A stretch of DNA of 64,000 bases. Origin: Bacteroidia bacterium. GTDB lineage: Bacteria; Bacteroidota; Bacteroidia; UKL13-3. Both the position numbers and the translations under genes were made by a program. Location: positions 85,516-149,515 of the forward strand of contig JAIOYZ010000008.1 of assembly GCA_021740845.1 (NCBI GenBank). Reading direction: 5' to 3'. Below, piece by piece: positions 19,569-26,961 of this stretch. A model generated the notes under the pieces. That model made no database searches. It had not been told where the DNA came from and saw nothing but the letters and a program-made list of their open reading frames with translations. The number at the start of each line of letters is the position of its first letter. Position 1 is the first letter of the stretch.

Positions 19569-19994
19569 TTAATCTCTTACATCTACCAAATATTCTACAA
19601 ATTCTGGAGAAGGACCCGTAATTTTTATAAGACCTTTTTTGCCTTTGCGGGTAACAATAACTAAACCTTCTTTGCTGGTTCCAATATAATCGTAAATGGG
19701 ATCAAGTAATATTTCACCTTGCTCGTTGATTAAGCCCAAAAGGCCTACATTTTCTACGCGAGCAACACCTTTTTCGAATGGATAAATTTGATCGAATTCG
19801 GGCTTGATAACTTCCTCACCCTGCATATCGATAAAACCCATTTTACCATTCTTTATAACCTTAGCACGGCCATTCTTAAAAGGGTAAATTACATCGTATC
19901 CTTTCAACATTTTACCTCCCACTCTTTTCTGAGCAGAAGTGTCGAAACTAAAAATACAAACAAAAGCGGCAATCAATAACAATATTCTCATCAC
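19569..19994 (-). CDS. WG-repeat secreted protein
   Basis: The 141 residues begin with a signal peptide (LLLIAAFVCIFSFDTSAQ). The rest is about four repeats of 20-25 residues of the WG type, such as YPFKNGRAKVIKNGKMGFIDMQGEEVIKP and the matching KGVARVENVGLLGLINEQGEILLDP. Here Gly-Phe-Ile and Gly-Leu-Ile replace the usual Trp-Gly-Leu-Ile. It is convergent with the serine hydrolase gene (stops 3 bases apart). Function unknown. Confidence 0.8.
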   Translation of the reverse strand: MMRILLLIAAFVCIFSFDTSAQKRVGGKMLKGYDVIYPFKNGRAKVIKNGKMGFIDMQGEEVIKPEFDQIYPFEKGVARVENVGLLGLINEQGEILLDPIYDYIGTSKEGLVIVTRKGKKGLIKITGPSPEFVEYLVDVRD

Positions 19995-20102
19995 ACGGCG
20001 AATTTAATTTATTTAGAGTAAAAACAAACCAAGTGCCAGAATATTGTATTTTTTCCTTTGCATTGATTTTTTGAAAAACTACTTTTATAAAAAATTAGCA
20101 AT

Positions 20103-20666
20103 ATGGAAACATTTAGAAAAAGTGCGGGCTGGGCTTTAATCATTCGAGGACTACTTTTTAGCCTTTTTGGCTTTTTAGTTTTGTTTATGGAATCTAAAAC
20201 CATTTACGGCCCCATGAATTTCTTAGGAATTATTCTTTTGGTTTCTGGAGGATTGTATTTTTTGCTTTCTATAATGCTAAGAAAATCATCCAAAGCTTGG
20301 GTATTTGGCCTCTTTTGGGGCTTAGTAGATTTATTAACCGGCGGCTATATAATGCTCAACATGGCAAAAGCCACCGATTTATTTACCGATATAATTGGAA
20401 TATTTGCCATTATAATGGGTGCCGCTATTTTGCTTTCGGCATTTTTTATCAAAGGATATAGAATTTTCTTATACATCAATTCCATTGTTTCCATCAGCTT
20501 TGGGTTCTTAATATTAACCAATCCCACACTTGGGCGTTTAGACTTTCTAGTTGGCTTATACGGCCTTTTGCTTGGCATGTTTGTTATTTATGGTGGCTAC
20601 TCTTTATTAAGCTGGAAATCGAAAGAAAAGCCTGAAGAAAAAACTATGGGTATAAACGAAGATTAA
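20103..20666 (+). CDS. HdeD/DUF308-like membrane protein
   Basis: This 187-residue protein has six hydrophobic segments in three helix pairs, each with Gly-rich turns (FGLFWGLVDLLTGGYIMLNM, IIGIFAIIMGAAILLSAF, FLVGLYGLLLGMFVIYGGYSLL). This layout is that of HdeD, an acid-resistance membrane protein of enteric bacteria; the role here is unknown. A TTTG-N19-TACTTTTA promoter-like pair lies at 20057-20087. The AlkB-like gene starts 2 bases after its stop. Confidence 0.78.
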   Translation: METFRKSAGWALIIRGLLFSLFGFLVLFMESKTIYGPMNFLGIILLVSGGLYFLLSIMLRKSSKAWVFGLFWGLVDLLTGGYIMLNMAKATDLFTDIIGIFAIIMGAAILLSAFFIKGYRIFLYINSIVSISFGFLILTNPTLGRLDFLVGLYGLLLGMFVIYGGYSLLSWKSKEKPEEKTMGINED

Positions 20667-20668
20667 GC

Positions 20669-21685
20669 ATGTTAAGCGCAAACAATAGAAATTTCCTTTA
20701 CCTTTTTAGTTTAAGTCCAAGCTTATTTTGCCTCTTTGGAAATCTTAGTGGCTCTTGGTTTTCATTGGCAAATACTTTGTATTCTCTGGGCTTTTTAGCT
20801 GTAATAGAATGGATTTCAAAACCAATTGGTTCAAACCAAAACTCTAGCAAAGACGCCCTATTTCCAAAATTAGTTTTGTGGCTGCATATTCCATTTCAGC
20901 TGATAAGTATTGGTAGTTTTATTTGGGGAATTCATGAGGAAATTTTAACAGGACCTTGGATAATCACAGCGGCAATTAGCACGGGCATTAATACGGGTTC
21001 ATCTGCAATTGTTGTGGCGCATGAATTTATTCATAGAAAGAATCCATTTGAAAATTTCTTGGGAAGATTTCTATTATTTAGTGCGGGCAATATGTATTTT
21101 TTTGTGGATCATTTGCGTGTGCATCACAAGTGGGTAGGAACGGCCAAAGACCACGCTACTGCCAAGAAAGGTGAAAGTTTATATGGCTTTTTTTACCGCT
21201 CAGCAACTGGCCAATTTTTAGGAGCTATAAAACTTGAAAACGAGAGGCTAAAAAAAGAAAATAAAAGAAATATTATCCTCAACCATTATGTGTTTAGGCA
21301 ATTGTTTTTGCACGCAATTTTGGATACCAGTTTATTTTTTTACGGCGGTGGAATTTTAGTAGCAGCCTGGTTTGCGCATTGCATTGTGGCAAATTTCCTT
21401 TTAGAATATGTTAACTATGTTCAACATTACGGCTTGGAAAGAAATGAAAAAACTAGGGTAACAGAAGCGCATAGTTGGGACAGTGATTTATTTGTTAGCC
21501 GCTTTGTTTTGGTAGATTTAAGTAGGCATGCCGACCATCATTATTATGCTAGCAAGCCTTACCACACTTTGGTAAATTATGAAAAGAGTCCAAAGATGCC
21601 AAGCGGTTATGCAGGCATGTTTGTATTGGCAGCTATTCCACCTTTGTGGTATAAATTAATGCATAAAAGGTTGCCTGAGTTGTAG
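20669..21685 (+). CDS. AlkB-like membrane alkane monooxygenase/desaturase-fold protein
   Basis: This 338-residue integral membrane protein belongs to the non-haem di-iron family of alkane 1-monooxygenases. The His boxes are present: HEFIHR (about residue 115), HLRVHHKW (about 149), and LSRHADHHYYASKPYH (about 290). NYVQHYGLER (about 250) is a signature of true AlkB proteins. It is somewhat shorter than typical AlkB and no rubredoxin gene lies next to it. Terminal hydroxylation of an alkane or fatty acyl chain is likely. A motif core at 20828-20837 encodes GSNQ. Confidence 0.87.
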   Translation: MLSANNRNFLYLFSLSPSLFCLFGNLSGSWFSLANTLYSLGFLAVIEWISKPIGSNQNSSKDALFPKLVLWLHIPFQLISIGSFIWGIHEEILTGPWIITAAISTGINTGSSAIVVAHEFIHRKNPFENFLGRFLLFSAGNMYFFVDHLRVHHKWVGTAKDHATAKKGESLYGFFYRSATGQFLGAIKLENERLKKENKRNIILNHYVFRQLFLHAILDTSLFFYGGGILVAAWFAHCIVANFLLEYVNYVQHYGLERNEKTRVTEAHSWDSDLFVSRFVLVDLSRHADHHYYASKPYHTLVNYEKSPKMPSGYAGMFVLAAIPPLWYKLMHKRLPEL

Positions 21686-21742
21686 TGTGCTGCAAAGGAT
21701 AGAACAGAAAATCGAATCAAAAAAATAATTATATTCGCCTCC

Positions 21743-22045
21743 ATGACTTTATTATCGACCTATATTGACCAAATAAAAGATGCTTGTGCTGCAAACAAGG
21801 TAAAATCTCTTTTTGCATTTGGGTCTGTGACAAATGACAAGTTTAGAGCAGATAGTGATATAGACCTGATTGTTGATTTAGCAGAATCAGATCCCCTTGA
21901 ATACACAAACAATTATTTCGACTTAAAGGAGCAACTTGAAAAAATATTAAACAGACATATTGACCTTTTAGAACAAAAAGCCATCAGAAACCCCTTTCTA
22001 AAAAAAGAAATCGATCAAACCAAAGTTCTCATTTATGAAGCATGA
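21743..22045 (+). CDS. mntA: MntA-like minimal nucleotidyltransferase antitoxin
   Basis: This 100-residue protein is a minimal nucleotidyltransferase. The active site is intact: GS at FAFGSVTND followed by exactly ten residues and DID (the GSX10DXD signature), with a third acidic residue in HIDLLE. In known MntA-HepT pairs the antitoxin AMPylates the HEPN toxin to block it. The following HEPN gene overlaps by 11 bases. A TAnnTTCG box (21730-21737) sits 5 bases before the start, hinting at a leaderless message. Confidence 0.92.
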   Translation: MTLLSTYIDQIKDACAANKVKSLFAFGSVTNDKFRADSDIDLIVDLAESDPLEYTNNYFDLKEQLEKILNRHIDLLEQKAIRNPFLKKEIDQTKVLIYEA

Positions 22046-22373
22046 AATTGCATCGAGTCTTTCAGACATCAAACAAGCGATAGATGAAATTAATGAGTTT
22101 CTTCCCGAAAAAAAGAACTTTTTCGAATTTCAAAAAGACAAAAAAACTAAAAGAGCAATAGAAAGAAATATTGAAATAATTGGGGAAGCGGTTAATCGAA
22201 TTCTCAAATCAAATCCAGATTACCCAATAACAAATGCCCGCAGAATTGTTGACACCAGAAATAGGATTAGTCATGGATACGATAGCGTTACGGAAGACAT
22301 TATTTGGGGTATAGTGGTCAAAGAAATCCCATCCTTAGACAAAGAAATAAGTCAACTCTTAAACAGTTTATAA
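22035..22373 (+). CDS. hepT: HepT-like HEPN ribonuclease toxin
   Basis: This 112-residue DUF86/HEPN protein is the predicted toxin of a MntA-HepT module. The RX4HXY motif is intact in RNRISHGYD (about residues 77-85), the ribonuclease site and the region where the tyrosine is modified by MntA. It overlaps the antitoxin gene by 11 bases, so production is coupled. Confidence 0.92.
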   Translation: MKHEIASSLSDIKQAIDEINEFLPEKKNFFEFQKDKKTKRAIERNIEIIGEAVNRILKSNPDYPITNARRIVDTRNRISHGYDSVTEDIIWGIVVKEIPSLDKEISQLLNSL

Positions 22374-22504
22374 AGAATGTTTTTGTGATAACAGCAAACT
22401 TGCAGAATTTCACCATTCACCCTGAAATTTAGCATTTAATTCTGCCCTATTTTTCATATTGATAGATATTTCATTTGGAATGTATATTAAATTGAAAAAC
22501 CCAA

Positions 22505-23092
22505 TCACCCCAAAGCTTCCAACAAATCTGGTATTGGTTTTACCTCTCCACTTTCTAAGTTTCCTAAGTGTAAATTACCAACTCGCACGCGTACTAAGCG
22601 CATGGTTGGAAAGCCAACTGCTGAAGTCATTTTACGAATTTGCCTGTGCTTGCCTTCTGTTAAAACTATGGAAATCCAAGAACTTGGTCGGTGCTGCCCT
22701 GCACGAGATGGCTTGTGGCGAGGCGGCAATTGAGGCTCTTCATTCAATTTTATAACCACACAAGGTTTGGTTTGAACCAAATCCTTTTTAATAGAAATAG
22801 TTAAGCCATTTTGCATTTGGGCAATGGCATCTGGAGTAATATCTCCATCGAGTTGAACCCAATATTCTTTTTCAAACTTTGCGCTGTTGATAATGGAAAC
22901 TAATTTTCCATTGGAGCTCATAAAGAGTAAGCCCTCGCTGTCTTCATCTAATCTACCAATGGGATAAACACCTTTGGGGAAAGGAAATAATTCTGCTAAA
23001 CCTTTTTTGCCTTTATAGCCTTCAGTTCCTAATTGGCTCAGCATTCTATATGGCTTATAAATAAAATAATGGTAGAAAGTTTCTTCCATCAA
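22505..23092 (-). CDS. RsuA/RluE-family 23S or 16S rRNA pseudouridine synthase
   Basis: This 195-residue enzyme isomerises a uridine in rRNA. It has the family signature GRLDEDSEGLL (about residues 44-54) with the catalytic Asp, and the C-terminal GKHRQIRKMTSAVGFPTMRLVRVRVG. No N-terminal S4 domain is present, as in RluE-like short forms. It overlaps the upstream DUF3820 gene by 4 bases. A GGTTTGAACC core with full TTT/AAA flanks lies at 22769-22778. Confidence 0.9.
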   Translation of the reverse strand: MMEETFYHYFIYKPYRMLSQLGTEGYKGKKGLAELFPFPKGVYPIGRLDEDSEGLLFMSSNGKLVSIINSAKFEKEYWVQLDGDITPDAIAQMQNGLTISIKKDLVQTKPCVVIKLNEEPQLPPRHKPSRAGQHRPSSWISIVLTEGKHRQIRKMTSAVGFPTMRLVRVRVGNLHLGNLESGEVKPIPDLLEALG

Positions 23093-23313
23093 GACATTTT
23101 CTTAATTGGATCAAGCAGTTTTTCTAAACCATTTAGGCGTATCTCGTAAAGGGTTTCTAATTGCTGACCTAACTTACCTTTTGGAAAACCATTTCTTTGA
23201 ATCCATTCGAGGTAATGAACGGGAAGATTCATGAGCAAGGTTCCTTTGTATTTGCCATAAGGCATGGGGGTTTTAACAATACCCACCAAAATTTCTTGCG
23301 CGCTATACTCCAT
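23089..23313 (-). CDS. DUF3820 family protein
   Basis: This 74-residue protein matches DUF3820: MPYGKYKGTLLMNLPVHYLEWIQRNGFPKGKLGQQLETLYEI. The family is also called putative quorum-sensing-regulated or nuclease-associated, but its function is not established. It overlaps the pseudouridine synthase gene by 4 bases, a coupling also seen elsewhere. Confidence 0.85.
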   Translation of the reverse strand: MEYSAQEILVGIVKTPMPYGKYKGTLLMNLPVHYLEWIQRNGFPKGKLGQQLETLYEIRLNGLEKLLDPIKKMS

Positions 23314-23321
23314 TTATTTTT

Positions 23322-23331
23322 GGTTCGAACC
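23322..23331. repeat. GGTTYRAACC motif copy (perfect palindrome)
   Basis: GGTTCGAACC flanked by TTTT and AAAC, between the DUF3820 start and the CoA-transferase stop, 8 bases from each. Confidence 0.8.
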
Positions 23332-23339
23332 AAACCTTT

Positions 23340-23993
23340 TTACAACTCCATTTCTGGAATTTCGCCACGAACCACCAATCTGCCTGCTGTTTTCTCTTTT
23401 ATGTATTCTACAGTAACACCGGGAGCTCTTTCCAATAATACAAAGCCTTCTTCGGTAATATCAAAAACTCCTAATTCTGTAACCACTTTTTTAACACAAC
23501 CCAAGCCAGTAATTGGCAAAGAACATTGGCTTAATAATTTAGATTCGCCAGCTTTGTTTACATGTTGCATGGCCACAATAATATTCTTTGCAGAAGCAAC
23601 CAAATCCATTGCGCCGCCCATGCCTTTTACCATTTTACCGGGTATTTTCCAATTGGCAATATCACCATTATCTGCAACTTCCATTGCGCCCAAAACGGTT
23701 AGGTCTACTCTCCCACTGCGTATCATTCCAAAGCTCATAGCAGAATCAAAAAAGCTAGAACCTTTGGTGGTGGTAACAGTTTGCTTGCCAGCATTAATTA
23801 AATCAGCATCAACTTCCTCTTCAAACGGAAAAGGCCCAATGCCCAATAAACCGTTCTCGGATTGGAGGATTACTTCAATTCCTTCTGGCACATAGTTGGC
23901 CACTAAAGTTGGGATTCCTATTCCAAGGTTTACATAGTAACCATCTTTTAATTCTTTTGCAATACGTTTTGCAATTCCAAATTTATCGAGCAT
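23340..23993 (-). CDS. scoB: 3-oxoacid CoA-transferase subunit B
   Basis: Subunit B of a succinyl-CoA:3-ketoacid CoA-transferase, which moves CoA between succinyl-CoA and acetoacetate. From MLDKFGIAKRIAKEL (start 23993) it has 217 residues, the family length. An open frame to 24104 is longer but adds untypical sequence. GIGIPTLVANYVP and LQSENGLLGIGPFP (the Glu of SENG is the catalytic nucleophile) are clear, and GAMDLVASAKN follows. No subunit A gene is adjacent. Confidence 0.9.
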   Translation of the reverse strand: MLDKFGIAKRIAKELKDGYYVNLGIGIPTLVANYVPEGIEVILQSENGLLGIGPFPFEEEVDADLINAGKQTVTTTKGSSFFDSAMSFGMIRSGRVDLTVLGAMEVADNGDIANWKIPGKMVKGMGGAMDLVASAKNIIVAMQHVNKAGESKLLSQCSLPITGLGCVKKVVTELGVFDITEEGFVLLERAPGVTVEYIKEKTAGRLVVRGEIPEMEL

Positions 23994-24325
23994 AGTAGTT
24001 GGGTTTGAAGCAAGGCAAATGTATACAGGATATGATAGAAAGCAAAAATGAAGATAGATTTTATGCAGAAAAAAAAATACTATTAGTGTTAATAATGGAA
24101 ACAATATTTCAAAAAAACTACTTAAAATTTAACCCAAATCTTAGTTAATTTATTTTTATAAATCGGTCTGAACCAAAAAACAACATGAAATTAAGTTTAA
24201 AAAATTCTTAATAAATCAACAAGACACAAGTAAATGCGTAGAACTACGCAATTGAATTGAAAAATTTCTTGTATTTTCGCCTACCATAAAATCAAAACTG
24301 TTCCAATTAATATTCCCATATTGTT
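23994..24325. other. Intergenic region with motif and inverted repeat
   Basis: 332 bases between divergent genes hold a motif relative GGTCTGAACC (24165-24174), a perfect inverted repeat TGCGTAG-AA-CTACGCA (24235-24250) and a TATTTTCG box (24272-24279). No gene is visible. Confidence 0.6.
24235..24279 (+). promoter_or_regulatory. Possible operator and promoter of the response regulator gene
   Basis: The inverted repeat TGCGTAG-AA-CTACGCA (24235-24250) ends 21 bases before TATTTTCG (24272-24279), where a -33 element or activator site would lie. The -7 box differs from TAnnTTTG by one base. Confidence 0.4.
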
Positions 24326-24688
24326 ATGAAAACCACATCTATATTAGTAGTAGAAGACGATGCAATGAGTTATGAGTCTTTAAAAAGAATACTTGAAGAC
24401 TTAGGCTATACTAATTTCACACGCGTTACCAATGGAATGGACGCACTAAACCTTGTAAAAGTAAATTCATTTGATTTAGTATTAATGGATATAGGTTTGG
24501 AAGGAAAATTAGATGGTATTGATACCTCCGCTTTAATGGACGGAAAATCTAGAGTTGTTTTCACATCTGGTCATCACAAAGATGGTGAAACCTTTAGCAG
24601 GGTTGCAAAAGCTGGTAGTTATGGATTTATTAGCAAACCTTTTACAGGCCAAATTGTACGCGAAGCGATAGAAAACGCTTTGATGTAA
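24326..24688 (+). CDS. Single-domain response regulator
   Basis: This 120-residue protein is a receiver domain alone: VVEDD (acidic pair), LVLMDIGLEG with the phosphoacceptor Asp (about residue 54), FTSGH (Thr/Ser switch) and SKPF (the conserved Lys). There is no output domain and no kinase nearby. It may act by binding a partner. Alternative: a fragment of a phosphorelay. Confidence 0.93.
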   Translation: MKTTSILVVEDDAMSYESLKRILEDLGYTNFTRVTNGMDALNLVKVNSFDLVLMDIGLEGKLDGIDTSALMDGKSRVVFTSGHHKDGETFSRVAKAGSYGFISKPFTGQIVREAIENALM

Positions 24689-24703
24689 TTTAAGTCTAAG
24701 GTT

Positions 24704-25219
24704 TTGACAAAAGATTTTTCTTTAGGTCCAACCTTTGAAGGATTCTTCTCCACAATTGGATTAATAAGTTGTGGTTTTGGAGTTTTTTATTTCTTTGTTT
24801 TTCATCTTTATTTATTTGGTTCAAGCCTATTTTTGGTTGGATTGCCAGTATTCTTTAGCATTAAAGGAACGGTTCTCGATTTTTCAAAAAGGCGGTTCAA
24901 GCCTTATTTTCATTGTTTTATTTTTAAACTCGGCTTTTGGGAAAGTATTGATACTATTGAGTCTTTGGAGTTAGATATTTACAACCAATCTCAAAACCTA
25001 AACCTAAAAGGAGCATTGGTAAGCACTTATACTGTTAGAACTTTTGATTTGGTTTTACAACTGAAAAATAAGGAGAAAATCATCCTTGCAGAGTTGAAAG
25101 ACCCAAGTGAAGGAAGGCGAATAATGGAAGAACTGAGTAAGGAAATTCAAATTCCTTTTTCCGATAAATACGAAATTTTGCGGGAAAGTATTGAGGAAAG
25201 AAAAGAGTACACACGCTAA
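24704..25219 (+). CDS. Two-helix membrane protein of unknown function
   Basis: No family is recognised. The 171 residues start from TTG, 15 bases after the response regulator stop. Two hydrophobic helices (about 16-34 and 37-52) are followed by a soluble domain of about 115 residues with FWESIDTIESLELDIYN and a charged C terminus. Two GGTTCAAGCC relatives of the repeat motif lie inside it (24818 and 24894). Confidence 0.65.
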   Translation: MTKDFSLGPTFEGFFSTIGLISCGFGVFYFFVFHLYLFGSSLFLVGLPVFFSIKGTVLDFSKRRFKPYFHCFIFKLGFWESIDTIESLELDIYNQSQNLNLKGALVSTYTVRTFDLVLQLKNKEKIILAELKDPSEGRRIMEELSKEIQIPFSDKYEILRESIEERKEYTR

Positions 25220-25237
25220 TTTCAGTACTATTATTTT

Positions 25238-25247
25238 GGTTCAAACC
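25238..25247. repeat. GGTTYRAACC motif copy
   Basis: GGTTCAAACC within TTTGGTTCAAACCGAA, 18 bases after the preceding stop. Confidence 0.8.
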
Positions 25248-25480
25248 GAACCTTAAGAAATTGTTTAAGGCACAAGTTGAAAAAAGGGCAAAAGCTTTGA
25301 TTAATACCGAAAGCAAATCTGTAATAATATAATAGAATTGGCATAACATCTATTGCATCGGCATTCACCTTGTAAGTTTTAGGCTAAATAATAAATATTG
25401 ATGGTGTAAAATCATTTCTATTTCTCAGGATACTTGCTATTTTCGCATCACTTTTTTAAATACTATTAAATCAATATACA

Positions 25481-26422
25481 ATGACTAAAGTTTCTGTGAT
25501 TGGTGCTGGTGCCGTAGGTGCTACCACTGCTGATGTAATTTGTTTCCGTGAGCTTGCTGACGAAGTAGTTTTGCTTGACGTAAAAGAAGGTTTTGCTGAA
25601 GGCAAAGCGCTAGATATTTATCAAACAACTTCTCTTTTGGGTATTAAAACTCGCATTACTGGTACCACCAACGATTATAGCAAAACTGCTGGTTCTGATG
25701 TGGTTGTTATTACTTCTGGTATTCCTCGCAAGCCAGGTATGACGCGTGAAGAGTTAATTGGTACCAATGCTAATATTGTAAAAACCGTTTCCGAAAATGT
25801 TTTGAAACATTCTCCAAATGCAGTTATTGTGGTTGTTTCTAACCCAATGGACACCATGACTTACCTTGCTTTGAAAGCAACTGGTTTGCCTAAAAATAGA
25901 ATTATTGGAATGGGTGGAATTTTAGATAGCGCTCGTTTTAAAGGTTATTTAGGATTGGCTTTGGGTCAGCCAACTGCTGATATTCAAGGAACCGTTATTG
26001 GTGGACATGGTGATACTACTATGATTCCATTAACTCGTTTGGCAACTTTGAATGGTGTTTCTGTATCAAGCAAATTGAGTGCAGACCAATTAAAAGAAAT
26101 TAGCGATGCTACCATGGTTGGTGGTGCTACATTAACTAAATTATTAGGCACTTCTGCTTGGTATGCGCCAGGTGCTGCTGCTGCTTTATTAGTTGAAAGC
26201 ATTGTTCGCGATCAAAAACGCATTATGCCTTGTTGCGTTTCTTTAGAAGGCGAATACGGACAAAGTGATATTTGCATGGGTGTTCCTGTTTCTATTGGTA
26301 AAAACGGTTGGGAATCTATTGTAGATTATAACTTAAGCGCTGATGAGCAAGCTGCATTTAACAAAAGTGCTGATGCCGTTAGAGCAATGAATGCGGTTTT
26401 GAAAGAGATTAATGTACTTTAA
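25481..26422 (+). CDS. mdh: Malate dehydrogenase
   Basis: This 313-residue enzyme oxidises malate to oxaloacetate with NAD in the TCA cycle. The N terminus VSVIGAGAVGATTADV is the dinucleotide-binding loop, followed by VVLLDVKEG with the Asp that selects NAD. GIPRKPGMTREEL supplies substrate-binding Arg, DSARFKGYL another, and GGHGDTTM the catalytic His. It belongs to the LDH-like type. The gene stands alone. A TATTTTCG box lies at 25438-25445. No motif copy falls inside it. Confidence 0.95.
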   Translation: MTKVSVIGAGAVGATTADVICFRELADEVVLLDVKEGFAEGKALDIYQTTSLLGIKTRITGTTNDYSKTAGSDVVVITSGIPRKPGMTREELIGTNANIVKTVSENVLKHSPNAVIVVVSNPMDTMTYLALKATGLPKNRIIGMGGILDSARFKGYLGLALGQPTADIQGTVIGGHGDTTMIPLTRLATLNGVSVSSKLSADQLKEISDATMVGGATLTKLLGTSAWYAPGAAAALLVESIVRDQKRIMPCCVSLEGEYGQSDICMGVPVSIGKNGWESIVDYNLSADEQAAFNKSADAVRAMNAVLKEINVL

Positions 26423-26961
26423 GAAGGCTGTTAGCTGTTGGCTATTAGCTTTTAGCCTTTAGCCTTTAGCTGTTGGTCTTTAGTCTTTGGTGGGATTTAA
26501 GTGATGATTTTTTTTGTCGATAGACGATGGACAATAGACCATAGAAAAAAAATTTGAGAGGAAAAATATTTCTCGCAATTGAATCCTGAAAATTCTATGG
26601 GAAATATCTTCAAACACTAAGCTCACAAAGGTTTTCACAAAGAACACAAAGTTTAAATATGCTATACATATACCTTGTGTTCTTTGTGTTAAAAACAGGC
26701 AAACAAAATTGAAGGATGTAAAATCAACGAAAGCAAAATAAAAAACTATGGACTAAGCTCTATGGACCATTGACTTATTTAAGGTCAGGAAACGGAATTT
26801 CCTGACCTTTTTTTGTGATTAATTTGAGGGATTTTTAATTTGACTTTAGATTTGGGGAAACATAAAACATTCCTAAAAATAATTTAAAAGATTCCTAATT
26901 CTTTATAGGAGGGTTGAATTATCAGTTTAAAACAAGAAATTGCTTAAGAAATTTAACCCAA
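26423..26961. repeat. Noncoding island of degenerate repeats
   Basis: The stretch holds a cluster of variants of TTAGCCTTTAGC and GGTCTTTAGTC (26428-26490), GATGGACAATAGACC (26524-26540), two arms of a CACAAAG/CTTTGTG element (26624-26652 and 26676-26695), and TATGGAC repeats (26746-26775). A hairpin terminator is at 26781-26814. No gene is seen. The same families recur at 41.3-41.7, 42.6-43.2, 53.9-54.5 and 57.4-57.8 kb. Confidence 0.65.
26781..26817 (+). terminator. Rho-independent terminator
   Basis: Perfect 12-base stem (AAGGTCAGGAAA and TTTCCTGACCTT) with loop CGGAA and a T run. It is 360 bases beyond mdh and 145 before the adhesin gene. Confidence 0.85.

Noticed and set aside
22459..22755. 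A plus-strand open frame over the pseudouridine synthase gene.
   Set aside because: It is antisense to a well conserved enzyme and has no recognisable features.
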